DNA of 64,000 nt, taken from contig NC_089183.1 in the NCBI RefSeq assembly GCF_947507565.1, positions 2,294,001-2,358,000 on the forward strand, written 5' to 3'. Numbering within the stretch: the first letter of the stretch is position 1; every line of letters begins with the position of its first letter. The position numbers and the translations under genes were made by a program. The notes below the pieces were generated by a model. It was given only the letters and a program-made list of their open reading frames with translations, was not told where the DNA came from and did not search any database. This DNA is from Oscarella lobularis. Taxonomy: Eukaryota; Porifera; Homoscleromorpha; Homosclerophorida; Oscarellidae. Positions 29,633-41,400 of the stretch are shown in pieces.

Positions 29633-29878
29633 TCACATTCCTACGCAGTAGCAAGTCACTGGTTGATCGTTGGCGGGACTGGTACAATGTCCGAATTTTC
29701 CGATTTTTCCACCACAGCAATCGCTGCATGACGGCATTTTGAGTGAATCGCAGCCAGATTTGCAGCAACGATCTCCTGAAGGAGTGCAGCGCAAACTTTG
29801 ATCGGTCTGATTGTCTTTGACGAAGTTGGCGCCGAGGCAAAGGGCAGCAAGAGAGACGACGTGAATGAACTTGTACAT
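29633..29878 (-). CDS. Small secreted cysteine-rich peptide (81 residues)
   Basis: A complete intronless frame starts MYKFIHVVSLAALCLGANFV, a convincing signal peptide. The mature part has ten cysteines in a tight pattern: C-x6-CC-x3-C-x7-C-x2-CC-x8-C-x10-C-x-C. The spacing resembles knotted defence or venom-type peptides in general, but I cannot assign a family and a function is not claimed. Two related fragments lie at complement 28675-28843 and at 4430-4650, so a small local family exists. The peptide would be secreted and disulfide-bonded. GC content and codon use do not stand out from the neighbours. Confidence 0.6.
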   Translation of the reverse strand: MYKFIHVVSLAALCLGANFVKDNQTDQSLRCTPSGDRCCKSGCDSLKMPSCSDCCGGKIGKFGHCTSPANDQPVTCYCVGM

Positions 29879-30241
29879 ATATGATCGGTTCGTCGCGACA
29901 GTGGAATGAGGAGAGCGCTACTCGCGTTGCTTATGTGCCACGGCGAGTTTCCGCCTCAAAAGAGATCTCTAATGTTGTTAGCACTTCTGTGACGCTCGTC
30001 TCTTCTCACTGATCTGTTTGACGCCGGGCGAATCATTCTCGGCGAAAGAGCCAGCGCCACGCGCTGACACTCGTGCATTTTGCTTTATTGATCGACGCAC
30101 ACACGCAATACTAATATACATAAAACACTCTAGAACACAGCACAGCCCGAAATGCCCTCCCGTAGCTCTCCTCAATTCAGCTACGAAAGCAAACAGCACA
30201 ACGTCATAAGACGTGTGTTGTCTGTCCATGCTGTAGTCACG

Positions 30242-31985
30242 CTACGCGACCTGCGGCACATCATTCTGGACGTCGTCAGCAGCACGACGTTGAGGATGCA
30301 CCTCTGCGGCACTCTCACCCTCGATCGGCTGCCCCAAGTGGACCGAGGCAACCTTAGACAGCTCGGGTGTACATTGGCGGCACGCAATCGCCGGGCAGCG
30401 GCATCTTGGACGGTTGTGGGCTCTCGCGGCGTGCATGGCGGCGGTAAAACGCTGTAGGAATTACGACGACAGAACAGAGGCGTCGTTTCTTTGTTCGAGC
30501 GCACATTGCAATCACAATGGCGAGCAGAATAATACCAAAGGAACTTGCACTGCTCGCAGTGGCAATGATTGGTGTAGTAGACAAACCTAGGGAAAATGGG
30601 TAATCTGTCCCTAATGACTATATAGATTAGGGCTAGAACGTGGGGTCGTCACAGAGAGGCGTTTCCTCTGCAAAACTGTCATTTCTGGGTTAATTAAAGC
30701 ATGCAGCTCTTTGCGTTAGGTTTAAATTGAGAGAACGGACATCGACCGTATAATTTCGCAATTCAAACTTAAGCCAGATGACCAGGTAGCGCGAAAATGG
30801 TATTATAGTTTATCTAATCTTGCCTGTGGCGCAGTTTCGCTCGTCCGAATAGTCGCCGCAATTGTCAAAGCCGTCGCAACTTAAGTCGAATCGATGCACC
30901 GTCCATTATCGCAACGAAACGAGTTGTCGTATTCGTCACACACTTGACATCTCACCTCGTCCGATCCGTCTAAGAAGTCTTCAACGCCGTCGCAACGATC
31001 CGATCTCGGCACGCATTCAGAGACGGCACATTGGAACTGATCATCTTGGCACTCGAATACGGCACCGCAATCGTACTCGTCCGACTTGTCTCCGCAGTCA
31101 TAATCGCCGTCACAGCGATCCGACTGCGAAACGCACTCTCCGTTATCGCACGTGAATTGACCGGAGTAGCACGTAGCCGGCATCTCGGGGCACCCCTGCT
31201 CGTCCGACTCGTCCCGGCAGTCGTTGATGCCGTTGCAGCGTTCCTCGTTTGAAACGCATCGACCGTTACGGCACTGAAATTGATCGTCCCAATAGCAAAG
31301 ACTGGACTTTGGCTCCGGCGTCCCTTCACATGTCCACTCGTCCGACCCGTCGGCGCAGTTGTCGTTACCGTCGCAACGATCCAAATGGCTGACACAAAAC
31401 CCATTGGCGCATCGAAATTCGTGAGCGTCGTTGTCGTAGTAGTAGTAGTCGTCGTCGTCGTAGTCGTAGCACTGACAGTTTTCATAGGCGGTCACGGTCG
31501 GCGCGGTTGTGCTCGCAAGTTTTGCGCGCACCGTAGTCGAACCCATGGTAAGTTTCCCGCGCGGAGGAGTCCGCGGGGCATGCGTCGTTGCGCCCTGAGT
31601 CTCGCATCGTCGCTCGTCTGACCACGCCATCGCAGCGTTTCTCCCTTCCAACGCATCTGCCGTTCGCACACGAAAAGCGAGACGGCTCGCAGGCCTCCGT
31701 CGTGCCAGGAATCGGCGAAACGGCGTCGATTCGCCTCTCGTTCGTCGTCGAGCAATTGCGCTCGTCCGAAAGATCCCCGCAGTCGTCGAACTCGTCGCAA
31801 ATCGACGCCCAATCGACGCAGCGCCCGTTCTCACAGCGAAAATCGGCTTCGCGACACGACGTCGTCGTCTCGATCGACGAAGACGACGAGAAAAACGAGA
31901 ACTACAGTATAGCGACGAGAAAAGAATCAAACCGCAAGGAAAGCCTTTCAAGTGGGTGTTCTCGAGGAACGCGGAAAGAAGGAAA
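30242..31985 (-). pseudogene. Decayed second copy of the LDLa/PPxY receptor
   Basis: This matches 21869-23860 closely, including the GC-AG intron and the membrane exon (SFGIILLAIVIAMCARTKKR). Damage: part of module 2 and all of module 3 are deleted (about 31480-31640), a two-base loss turns module 8 into DST-stop at 30881, and the tail is frameshifted, with PPPY changed to PPPC in another frame. The N-terminal part is out of frame with modules 4-8. Modules 4-7 remain readable (FRCANGFCVSHLDRCDGNDN, FQCRNGRCVSNEERCNGIND). The copy is non-functional as assembled; its high identity to the intact gene suggests a recent duplication. Confidence 0.8.
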
Positions 31986-32599
31986 AACCCAGAAAGAGTC
32001 GATCCCTGTATATATAGCGCGGGGCCGGATCATTGAACGATCTAAGAGCGTTGAGGCGGCGGTATACGGGAGGTCCATATATAGGAAGTCTCTAAGATTT
32101 TTCTCGCTGGGCCTCAGGTGTTGACCGTCAGCTTCTCTCTGTCTTACCTATATACTTCATGGACTCTGTCTACCTGTATACTTCATCTACCTGTATACTT
32201 CATCGACGTCACGGTGTCGAATGCCTTTTGTAACTGTTGAGATTAGCGAAACTGGACTGCAGAGGCGGACTTTGTGACTGGTCAAGGAATGCTGGAGTGG
32301 AAGCCATTTCTAGGATATGGCCAATAACGATATTCAATTCAATTTGGCCAAAGGATGTTTATGCATAGGGATGTATCTACGGCTTCCGCATCAGTTGAAT
32401 ACTTTTGAAATTCTACGAGATGATGCCGTCTTGAGCGATGGAAAATCACGCCGTATTTTCCAGCGGACTTCTTTGGCGAAACAATCGTCAGTTTTTAGAC
32501 GTCTTTGTGTTCTAATTCTAATGTTTGTTGTAGATTCTTTGACGTGCTCCAATCGAACCAATGGATGAGCAGGTAAGCCCTCCGAAGGTAAAGCTGCTC
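31986..32599. other. Receptor-copy 5' flank and anonymous sequence
   Basis: The first part matches the 5' flank of the intact receptor (23823-23970), with a three-fold repeat of 'tacctgtatacttcat' at 32150-32205. The rest, to the fold-back element, has no supportable gene. Confidence 0.5.
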
Positions 32600-32930
32600 G
32601 TTGTAATTTTTTTGCGTAGGAGTTGGGGGTCCTGAGCAAGACCCCGTCATTAAAAAAACTGCTCCTTACGGGGTCCTGAGCAAGACCCTGACATCAAAAA
32701 CTGCTCGCGCTTTTGTAAGAGGAGGGGACGTTCGTTTTATTTAATAAATCGAAAAAAATTGCACAGAGTTTCCCCTCGCGTTTTCGTGCACGGGCAGTTT
32801 CGACGGGGTCTTGCCCAGGACCCCTTCGAGGCAGTTTTTGTTTTGACGGGGTCTTGCCCGGGACCCCGCGCGAGCAGTTTTTCGATAATGGGGTCGTGCT
32901 CAGGACCCCCACTCCCTAAAAATATAAATC
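32600..32930. mobile_element. Fold-back / MITE-like element with repeated inverted ends
   Basis: The left end ('gtaggagttgggggtcctga', then 'gcaagaccccgtca' and 'aactgctc') is mirrored at the right end ('gagcagttttt', 'ggggtcgtgctcaggacccc', 'cactccc'). Within each arm the unit 'ggggtcctgagcaagacccc...aaaactgctc' occurs twice, so each arm is itself a tandem pair. The centre is AT-rich and non-coding. No transposase is present, so any movement would need one in trans. Target-site duplications could not be identified. Confidence 0.7.
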
Positions 32931-33249
32931 AGCTTGGTTGAAGCATGGAATAAGATGTACCTTTCATCATGATTCTTGATGGAGCACACGTAGACTTCAA
33001 GATGCCTGTTCTCTGGACTTCAAGCACGTACAACTTATTAGCCTGTTCTTCATGTGTTTATCTACGGTTAGAGGTGCTAGAACGAGGCTACGGTAGAATA
33101 GGCTGTTGGGCAAGTAAATGCACTGGTGTCTACACCGTCTACACCACAGCTATTAACATAAGAGAAAAGACTGCTTTAGACTTTCATCAGTAGAGTCATC
33201 ATGTAGGGGGAGGCCGTAAATAAATAGATAGCAATTCAGCTCACGTGCA
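32931..33249. other. Anonymous sequence
   Basis: No supportable gene or repeat on either strand. A 74-codon frame at 32969-33193 (+) is unremarkable. Confidence 0.4.
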
Positions 33250-34450
33250 AAGAGCTATCACCCTACTTGTAGCAATGAGCGATTCTGATTCCGATGGCAA
33301 TGAATCCATCTGTCGGTCAATCCAGCACGTGAACACGCTGAACGAACCGCGCGAATAGAACGGCTTCAGAAGCATTGGCTGCGTCCCAAGAATAATTTCT
33401 TTCTGCAAGAAAGAATCCCTAAAAAGAGACATCAATAGCTGTATACAAAAACACTCCCCCCCCTTTGATAGCATGAACTAGGTTAGCTTCTACGTCAATT
33501 AGGCCTATGAGTCTTACAACGTCTCACTTACAGTACATGTATTACGTTCACTTGCAGGAGACACAACATATGCATAGGGTTCAGCTTGAAGTAGAAGAAT
33601 GAGCAGCCGCCAGAGAAAATAGAGTGTGCCTTCAAAAACTAAGAAAAGGTGGTATCTACCAAATATTGACGATTTTAGTAATTAAATCAAAACGATTATT
33701 GACATACCTGATATGGGCTTTGGCTTCAATGCCATTTTGTTTCCACACGAGTCTCTGAATCTCTGTGATTTCAAGCTTGTAGACTTTCAAATGACGACCC
33801 TGTTGATCCTAAAGAAGACAAGCATAACTATAGAAATCAGATTGGAAAATCGTACCTGATATATGAGAGCTACTGTAGGTGATACACGTTCAAAAAGAAA
33901 ATCCAAACAACAAACTTAATATCTTGAAGCCTAAAAGATATTTACGTACTATGTTTCTTTATATTTTTTATCCAATGGAATTATCTTCAGCTGTGTCACA
34001 CCTATCTCCTTTCGACTCGGAATCAACCATTCCTAAAATTCCTGCATCAGACGGACGACGTAATAATTTATTAATTAAATCATTTTGAAAAAGGCGATCG
34101 AGTCGGTTTTTCTCGACCTGAACGTTTCGGTAGGCACGAGTGACGATTTCTTGGCGCTCGGCGTCGTATTTGAGCGTCATGACGCGATATCGTTACGACG
34201 AGAAGCGAGTCTTGCCGCTCGTTCTGCTTTCCCAGCGTCTTATTCCAGCTTCAAGGCGTCTTATTGTTGTCTTACCTTACCTGTAGACAAAAGAGCTTGG
34301 GTCCAAAAGCTTCAGTACGGCGATTCGGCCGTACGTAGATGCTAGATGTCCACTTCGAGGATGGAACGGGGGCTTTCGATCGGTGCTTATCAGCTAGATT
34401 TCGAGTCGATTCGTTTAGCGACGATTAGGTTTAGGTCTGCGCATCTATGG
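33250..34450 (-). pseudogene. Truncated DDB1-like pseudogene with introns
   Basis: In order on the minus strand, the pieces match the DDB1 protein: ADLNLIVAKR (34401-34445), TYGRIAVLKLLDPSS (about 34283-34340), EIVTRAYRNVQ (about 34115-34165), RRPSDAGILGMVDSES (about 34005-34060), SPTVALIYQ (about 33855-33890) spliced to DQQGRHLKVYKLEI (33735-33815), and finally KEIILGTQPMLLKPF (about 33355-33415). The last piece belongs some 400 residues further along DDB1 than the one before it, so the middle is deleted. Stops and frame changes separate several pieces (for example AKRIDSKSS-stop). DDB1 is the adaptor of CUL4 ubiquitin ligases and has beta-propellers. Retained introns show this is a genomic duplicate and not a retrocopy. 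Confidence 0.7.
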
Positions 34451-34739
34451 TCTGCGTCGCTGATGAGGGTAGCGTCTGCAGGCTTGTGCGCATTTTGGAA
34501 GGGCACGCGCTAGCTGCTTTGACGTCATCACTTTAGCATCATCGCTCTTTGTGCATAGTCAAACAAAACAAGCAAAATTTGCTTAGCAATCACTGGCTGC
34601 CTTGATCCACGAAAGTGGGCTTGGGAGTGGGCGTGGTTCTGCTATGGAAAGCGAGATCAACGATTTTAGCCGTTTAGTAGAAAAAAACATTGTATGGCAG
34701 GATTAGCGTTTTTGACGAACAAATTGTCTTCAATCGGTT
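34451..34739. other. Short noncoding interval
   Basis: No supportable gene; the sequence separates the DDB1-like and BTB relics. Confidence 0.4.
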
Positions 34740-35285
34740 TTATTCAAGACAAATATTGAGACATACATTAAGAAAATAACGTCGACAACAACGACTCATA
34801 GTGCGACACCAAGTCGAGATTGGAAAAACGCCAATCGATTCGTCGAAATCGAGTAGAGAATAACGAATGCACTTGGAAAGTCTCTCGACGACGACGTCAT
34901 CTCGACGAGACTCTTCGTCGCGTTTGACCCATCTCTGCAACAGATGATCTCTGCAACTGCGCCAGATGATTGAATTGAAGAGAGGAAGCTGCGACGAATA
35001 ATGATCGAACGCTTTGAACAGACGCCAGACATGCGGCTTTTAATTCGATTAATTTCTTCAGAATCTCCCCGTTGACGTCTGAGTTCCGAACGTCTCTAGA
35101 CGGTTCTCTGTAAACAGGGAACGGAAGAACGGAGTACGTATATAGCGGCTGCGAGAGTCATTTGGTGAGCTGGAAAGCGTCTTTATACTGACGAGAACGA
35201 GGTCGCATAAATAGTTCGACAGTCGAAAAGAATCGAGATAGGGAAGAGCAGAATAGCCATATCTGTCTCGAAGAAGACCGTTTCA
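34740..35285 (-). pseudogene. BTB-BACK (Kelch-like) relic 1
   Basis: Pieces in different frames match the relic at complement 36607-37450 and the BTB starts at 44.3-44.9 kb. They include a FFRSLF..ENRLETFGTQ-type BTB segment near 35080-35140 and the BACK segment LLQRWVKRDEESRRDD, SKCIRYSLLDFDESIG (34750-34930). Several deletions and frame changes make it non-coding. Confidence 0.55.
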
Positions 35286-35439
35286 ACCATTTGGAAACTC
35301 TGGTGGGATCGAATCCGCGTATACATTGAAGATATAGAGCCTCTCTCTCGCCGTTCCACGCGTATGAACAACGCTTGAAGCACGACTATAATTCGCTCGA
35401 GAGGTTCCATTAGAGGTTTCAATCGGATCCGACATACTC

Positions 35440-36530
35440 GTGACAGCGTCACGCGTTCGTGAAGAAAGGAAAGGAGAACAATAGGCGGTACGTATCCTTA
35501 TCGAGAGTTCCAAGATATTGAACTCGTTTTTTGACTTCAAGAACGCAGGTGGAGGCGGGGAATACGAGCTGCTCATAATCGCTTTCGTCTTTGCCCGAGT
35601 CCGTTGCGCGGAAAACGAGAGTGGGCCCGGGGTCTCCCAAACTATTTCTACCAAAAACTTACTGAAGCTCGCGCAAGTTGGAGTTCGGACGGCGTTGCCT
35701 ATGTTCAGAAGGCGCTTCGGCTAATTCCAGGGGCGAATAAGAACGCAAAAAGCGTGCGAGAACGTCGAATCGATCCGAACGCGAGGCGATGCGCATGAAA
35801 TCCGGGCTTTTAAGCTACGGGACTAGGCCTACACTGTACATTCGATCAGAGCCGATTCAATCGATCATGCGACTCTTTCAGAAGTTATTATAAAGACACG
35901 AAGCATCTTCTCACAGGCCGGCACGCGTTCTAACCGTCGTTTTTTAGAGATATGCAATTTTCTGGGCTGTGAGCGTCAATGAGGTTGTATATCTAAACCA
36001 GGGTTGCCTTCCCTATCGTCTACGGCCATACCACGTTGAAAGCACCGGTTCTCGTCCGATCACCGAAGTTAAGCAACGTAGGGCCCGGATAGTACTTGGA
36101 TGGGAGACCGCCTGGGAACACCGGGTGCTGTAGACTTTTCTTCCTTTCAAATTTTATTTTAGCTGGCAAATCATTTGATGTGTTTCATCGGCTACAGCTA
36201 ATGAATACATGGTATAAATAATTTTTGTCTGTCGTCTGTATTCGACGTCATCAATGACTTAGCCACAAATCTGAGTGCGTCGACCGTTGCCCAGAATCTG
36301 CAGCATGTCCTGATTTCTGACTAAAAGTCGTACATGGGCTTGGGATCATGAAGCAGGTACGTGGCCAAACCGAATAATAATAATCCCAATGTTGGCGTGA
36401 GATTGATGTTGTCATTATGTTGTCATTGACCCAACCGTACAACGTTACGATAGGGGTGACAGCGTCCTCATAGTGAAGCCAACCGGCTAGGCTTGCTACC
36501 TTACACTGTACCGACTAAAAAATAGTTTCA
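35440..36530 (+). repeat. 5S-bearing dispersed repeat, copy D
   Basis: It runs collinear with 4830-5990 from the 'ttatcgagagttccaagat' segment through the 5S gene to 'attgacccaaccgtacaacg'. Differences are small indels and a duplicated 'attgatgttgtcattatgttgtc' patch. It lies exactly between two BTB-Kelch relics on the opposite strand, the upstream one of which ends abruptly here, so the repeat may have split or truncated a Kelch-like gene. Confidence 0.75.
36018..36136 (+). rRNA. 5S ribosomal RNA (second gene)
   Basis: The body is the same as the gene at 5470: GTCTACGGCCATACCACG at the start, GGATGGGAGACCGCCTGGG internally, GGGTGCTGTAGACT at the end, about 119 bases. A T4 run follows at 36136-36139, a weaker but sufficient polymerase III terminator. 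I see no base difference between the two genes, though their flanks differ at many positions. Confidence 0.96.
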
Positions 36531-36606
36531 TACTACAGTCATCGATTTTACGTGCACAGGCAAAGCTGTAGCCCATGTGTCAAACTAATGAAGGCATCGG
36601 CACGGA

Positions 36607-37450
36607 TTATTCGCAACCCCTACAACAATACACAATACACGATTTCCCACTCACGTCGCAGAAAATGCCACCAAGAGCGTAGAGCTCGTCAGATGCCGTT
36701 AAAATCTTTTGGCGATAGACCGGTGTGGCAAGGGAAGGAAACGATGTCCACGAGTCGCTGTTCACATCATACGTTGTCGCTTCAAAAGCAATTGTTGCAG
36801 GGTTGCCTCTTTTTTCCATTCCACCAGCAACAAGCAAAACGCCTTCACATATCCGTAACGACGTCGACATGAGGATGAGTTCGACGACGACGACTGCATG
36901 GTAGTGCGACACCAAGCCGAATTCAGAAAGAATGCCAATCGATTTGTCAAAATCGACGAGGGGAAGTCGAATGCACTTTGAAAATTTTTCGACGTCATTT
37001 CGACGAGACTCTTCGTCGTTTTTGATCCACTTCTGCAGCACGAGCAAAACGTCGTCTTCCAATTTCACACCCAACTCGTCTTGACATAGAATCCTCGTCA
37101 GATGATCCATCGTCAGAGCGAGAAATCGCTATCGCTCAATTTTAAGATAATTTTATGATATTGACGGCTGCAATGCGACCGCAAACTCAGACTAGATCCG
37201 AGTCATCATTGTGCCGATTAGCTAAGATGGCCAAATCGAGGCAAGTCGACAAGTCAACGCGAAGTCGAAGCCACATCTGTAGCAGATGTTGAAACCGCAG
37301 AGAACGTGCTGCGTCGTATAGCGATCGAACGCTTTGAACGGATGCCTGGCATTTGTTTTTCCTCTGTAGGCGAATTCGATCAACTTCTCGAGAATCGGTC
37401 CATCGACGTTGGGAATAGAGACAACAATTTGGGTTCTGAAAGTCTCTAGA
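36607..37450 (-). pseudogene. BTB-Kelch (KLHL-type) gene fragment, frameshifted and truncated
   Basis: The BTB part reads RLETFRTQIVVSIPNVDGPI, then LEKLIEFAYRGKTN. A frame change follows before ASVQSVRSLYDAARSLRFQ, LLQMWLRLRV and STCLDLAILANRH, the second half of a BTB fold. BACK follows (DDVLLVLQKWIKNDEESRRN), then a first Kelch blade (ICEGVLLVAGGMEKRG, YDVNSDSWTSFPSL, ELYALGGIFCD). The sequence ends at a GTGAGT donor at about 36655, after which the 5S repeat begins, so later blades are missing. KLHL proteins are CUL3 ligase adaptors; this one lacks most of its propeller. The BTB start is absent here, but similar starts occur at 44.3-44.9 kb. Confidence 0.65.
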
Positions 37451-38448
37451 CGGTACTCCCAAATTCCTCGTTTGTCAGATCAAAATTTCACGATTTCTAA
37501 ACTAAAATCAGAGATTTGTGCGAATAAAATATATGCGCATGCCTCAGCCATAGTCTGTCCAGTACGCCCTGTCAGAAGACAATATTAACAACAAATATAA
37601 CAAATAATAATTAAAAGGCGTCAGAACACTAACATAGAGTGAATTGTAAGCAAGCCCGGGAAACCGTATTTTTTCGCGTCTTCCATGTGCATGACAGTTC
37701 GATTGACCCACAACTCGTAGCGGACAGTCCAGAACTGCGAGAGCCTGAAGCGAGAGGCTGGCGATACTTGCCTCCTTTGGTTCTCTTTCTTCTGATGCCA
37801 AACCGTTCTGCTTGGTCTCACTTCCGTTGCAGCAGCGGTAAGGGCAGGAAATCTCTGGCGAAAGTGTGTGAAAACGTCTAGCGTACTAGCGCTATGTAGA
37901 TCAAAACCCCTGAACCACTGAGGCAGCATACCAGCAGTGAGGACCCGACCCACGCCTAGCGCGCTACCGTGTTTCTCTCACCGATCTGCTCGTAGGGCCT
38001 CGTAGGGCCTGGCTCCGCGAGGCTACTAGTAGCATACCAGGTAGCTATATACATGTATATAAGTGGCAGAGTAACTGTGGAGAATGCTTTGCCCTCTTGC
38101 AGACGTCAGCGCTCTTACATTTCAACATCGCGTTAAAAATATTGCAGTATTTACAGTACAATCAACTGTACCTCTCTACCTCTCAAATAAGATTATGAAA
38201 AAATACATGCGGTCGGTAATATGGTGAAACACAAAACTAAATGCTTGAAGAGTTTCTAACATAGAAATGAACAGCGACATCCGTCTCCTCAGGAAGAGAC
38301 CAGTCGCCAGTAGAGGTTACAAGGATAGTTGTCTACGTACGTGATTATAAAATAAGCTAAGAGTGAGATTTGGATGATTTTAGTGCTCCACCTCCTCCTC
38401 CTCTAAACTAATTAATAAACTTAAATATGCAGAAACAGAAAAGTTTAC
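37451..38448. other. Noncoding interval
   Basis: Overlapping frames at 37544-37960 (-) look accidental. The end of the ankyrin-ROC-COR-Death gene, including a short last exon after the donor at 38448, should lie within about 38150-38440 but I cannot place it. Confidence 0.35.
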
Positions 38449-41400
38449 CTTGAAAAATTTCGGCTACTTCTGCTGAATAGCCGAGGTACTTCATAGCATC
38501 AATGAGGCGCCTTCGGGTTGCTCTCGCGCCAAAATTGTCTGCCCATGCGTCCAGCATTTCTAGAGCAGCTTCCATATCGCTTCTTTTATCTCCAAACGTG
38601 TGTAGATCATAATGTTTGTAGGGTTCCGGTTCCAAAACTCTCCCAATTTGTTTCCAAATGGACTGAATGCGTCGAGATGCTTCAAATCTCTCGCGAGAAG
38701 TTACCGGGGTATCCAGGTATTCGTCATCAAATAAACAAGCATGCTCTGAAAGTGCAGTATTAATAAGCTAGAGTAATGCTATTATAATTATAGAATTCAC
38801 ACCCGTGCCTTGTTCTTTTAAAGCAGCAGATTCTGTAAATAAAATTTACGAGTCAGCTGGTACTCATGTACAAAAGTGCCTTAGGTACACCATAAAATTT
38901 TGATGAATATTCATAGTTGCAGGTTCGCGAGTGTGATAATATATTATGGTATGCATGCATGCATGCATGCATAATGAATGCATGAATTCTTACTCTGTGA
39001 GAAGGAGGTCGTAGGTTTAGTATCTGTTTGTTCAACAAAACGGCCTAAAAATCAATGAATACTCATTTATGTCATCATTTCATTCTTGGAAAAAAATTTA
39101 AACATTACTTTCTCTTATATTGGAAGGAGGATTTTCTTGAATGAATTCTAAGTCTTTCTCAGCTAATTCTTTCTGTTAAAACGTCACTAATTTTGCATGG
39201 TCTGCATGTGAAAGTCTCACTTTTTTACCTCTTCAGCCAAAAGCTCAATGGCACCATCACTGTGCAATAATGCTAATAAATAGAGTAAGTTTGCTTTCCG
39301 CGCAGCAGCTGCAAGGCACTCCGCAGTGGCGCTTAGATTCTCGCTCCACAAGAAAATCAGCGTTTCTGCAGATTCGCTTTCCGCTTTGTCGACAAGTGAC
39401 AAACCCTGCAAGTATTTCGACAAGGCTTTTGTTCCTTCTACATCTTTCTCCAAGCACTTTTGAATAACGCGTAGATTTCTGTACGAAAGGAAATTAATGT
39501 GATTGTCAGGGAAAGCCAACAGGTCTTTAAGACTGTCTTTGACCGTTCCCTCGCTAACTGAAGCACTTGACTTTGACGAATTCTTTATCTTCTCGTTGAT
39601 AGTTGTTTCTTTGTAAGCCAGTGGAGATTCCTTTAGCTGTTTCAGTTCCGTGCAGCTGATGTACCAAAGGCATCTATCCATACCGGGACTTTTCTCCCGA
39701 AGAATTTTTTCTCCAGTGTTTTTAAGATCAGTGAGAAGTTTCATGCATTCCCGCTCCGAATGCTGCGGACCGCGCACAACAAAATCCAAAGACTTGTCCT
39801 CCTGTGTCAGCCCTATCATTCCCTCAACTGAAACGCCGTCAATTGTCGCCTTAATCATCAGCCCACCTTGCCAAACAATAGGCTCCAGACCACGAAAACA
39901 AGCGGCATTGCGAACGTGGCATTGAAGAAACGGCATTGTTCCAGGAGTTATTATATCCGTCTCTTCGAGTCGTTTAATGCGTCGTCCAACGTAGACTGTC
40001 ATTTCAGGGTTTTCTTGCCACACTTCAGACGAGCGTTGCTCTTCTAGCAGAGCTGGGAACTGATATGTATCGGATTTCCCCGGAACCAGGTAGCAGATTT
40101 CTAAATGGCTTAGAAGCGATATTGTTTCGTCAATATTGTCCCACTTTCTGCCGTTGAAGATCTCAAGCGCGCTCTTGATCTTTTCCTTAGTAGCAGTGCC
40201 TGGCGGGAAGCAGGAAAGGCTAACTGGAAAGTCCACAGGAGATAAAAGTGGACCAATAACATTCCGACATAGCCAAGAAGGATCCAAAATTATGCTATCT
40301 TTTATTGCTAATACCTGAGGAGGAGCAGAGACAGCTTACCTAATCGTCGAATTAGTTCAGTATGCTGCAACTAACCTCGCCGATTCCTTGCAAAAACTCG
40401 ACGAGCAAATTCTGAACCTGATCTGTGAGACCAGGATAGACGCATTCCACCAAAAGCTGCTTGAAAACGCTTGCCTTCATATGACGAACTGCACATGCCT
40501 ATAAGTGTCGGAAAAAATGAAGCTAGTACTCCATTGTTTAAACATATTTCATATCCGCTTGCCTGCTCGGTTTCAGTAATCAAGCGATTTCTCTTTAGTG
40601 CAAGAAGTGTTTTAGCACGTACTTCCGCTTTTTCTGCTTTACTTTTACTGCTGAGCAGTGAACGAGCAATCGCCAAGAATGACTGTCTTTGAAACGGATT
40701 TCGAAGTGTCGGTAGAAAAGATTCCGACGTTTCTTTGACAATTATTGGAACTTCTTTTGCCGTCTGTGTTTAATTAATTAGGAAAAAAAATGAGACATGC
40801 AAATGGCAGGGGTAGACTTGTTTTAGTTAGTTGCGCCACGCTTTATAAACTAGCTTTAGACTATGTTCTCAGTGGCGGCGGAACAGACGGGAGGGGGCAC
40901 TGGGGGCACGTGCCCCCCAAAATTTTTTAGGGGGGGCAGTTATCCCTCTAAAATTTGCGCGCTTATAATTTTTTAAGTCAGCTAATGATAAAAGAAGCAC
41001 TTATTTTGAAAAATATTAGTTTATTCGTCTGCAGTAAATGCATTCAGCGTCAATAAAAATAAGGTTAACCACGCCCACGAGCAAAAATTTTTTTCGCGCG
41101 CGTCAGCGGTGCGCGCCAAAGCGCCCCCTTACTTGACGCACCTCCCGCCGCCACTGTAAGTAATACCGTATATAGCTAATTTGAATTGACGCATGGTACT
41201 AATAGTGCATGCAATGCTATAGCTGCCTAATACTACATATACAATAATATACCTTGATAGCAAGTGCTTTGACCAACCCGATATTTTTTCTGAGATGACT
41301 CAGCGTTTTTGAACTTCGATCACGGCAATTAAGAACAAAGAAATCTTCGCAAAAGATAAACCAGCGGCCAAAAGTCAACCGAAGGTATGTGACGAGATGA

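Noticed and set aside
37544-37960. Minus-strand frames of 85 and 110 codons
   Set aside because: No recognisable domain, no homologue in the window, and the two frames overlap each other.
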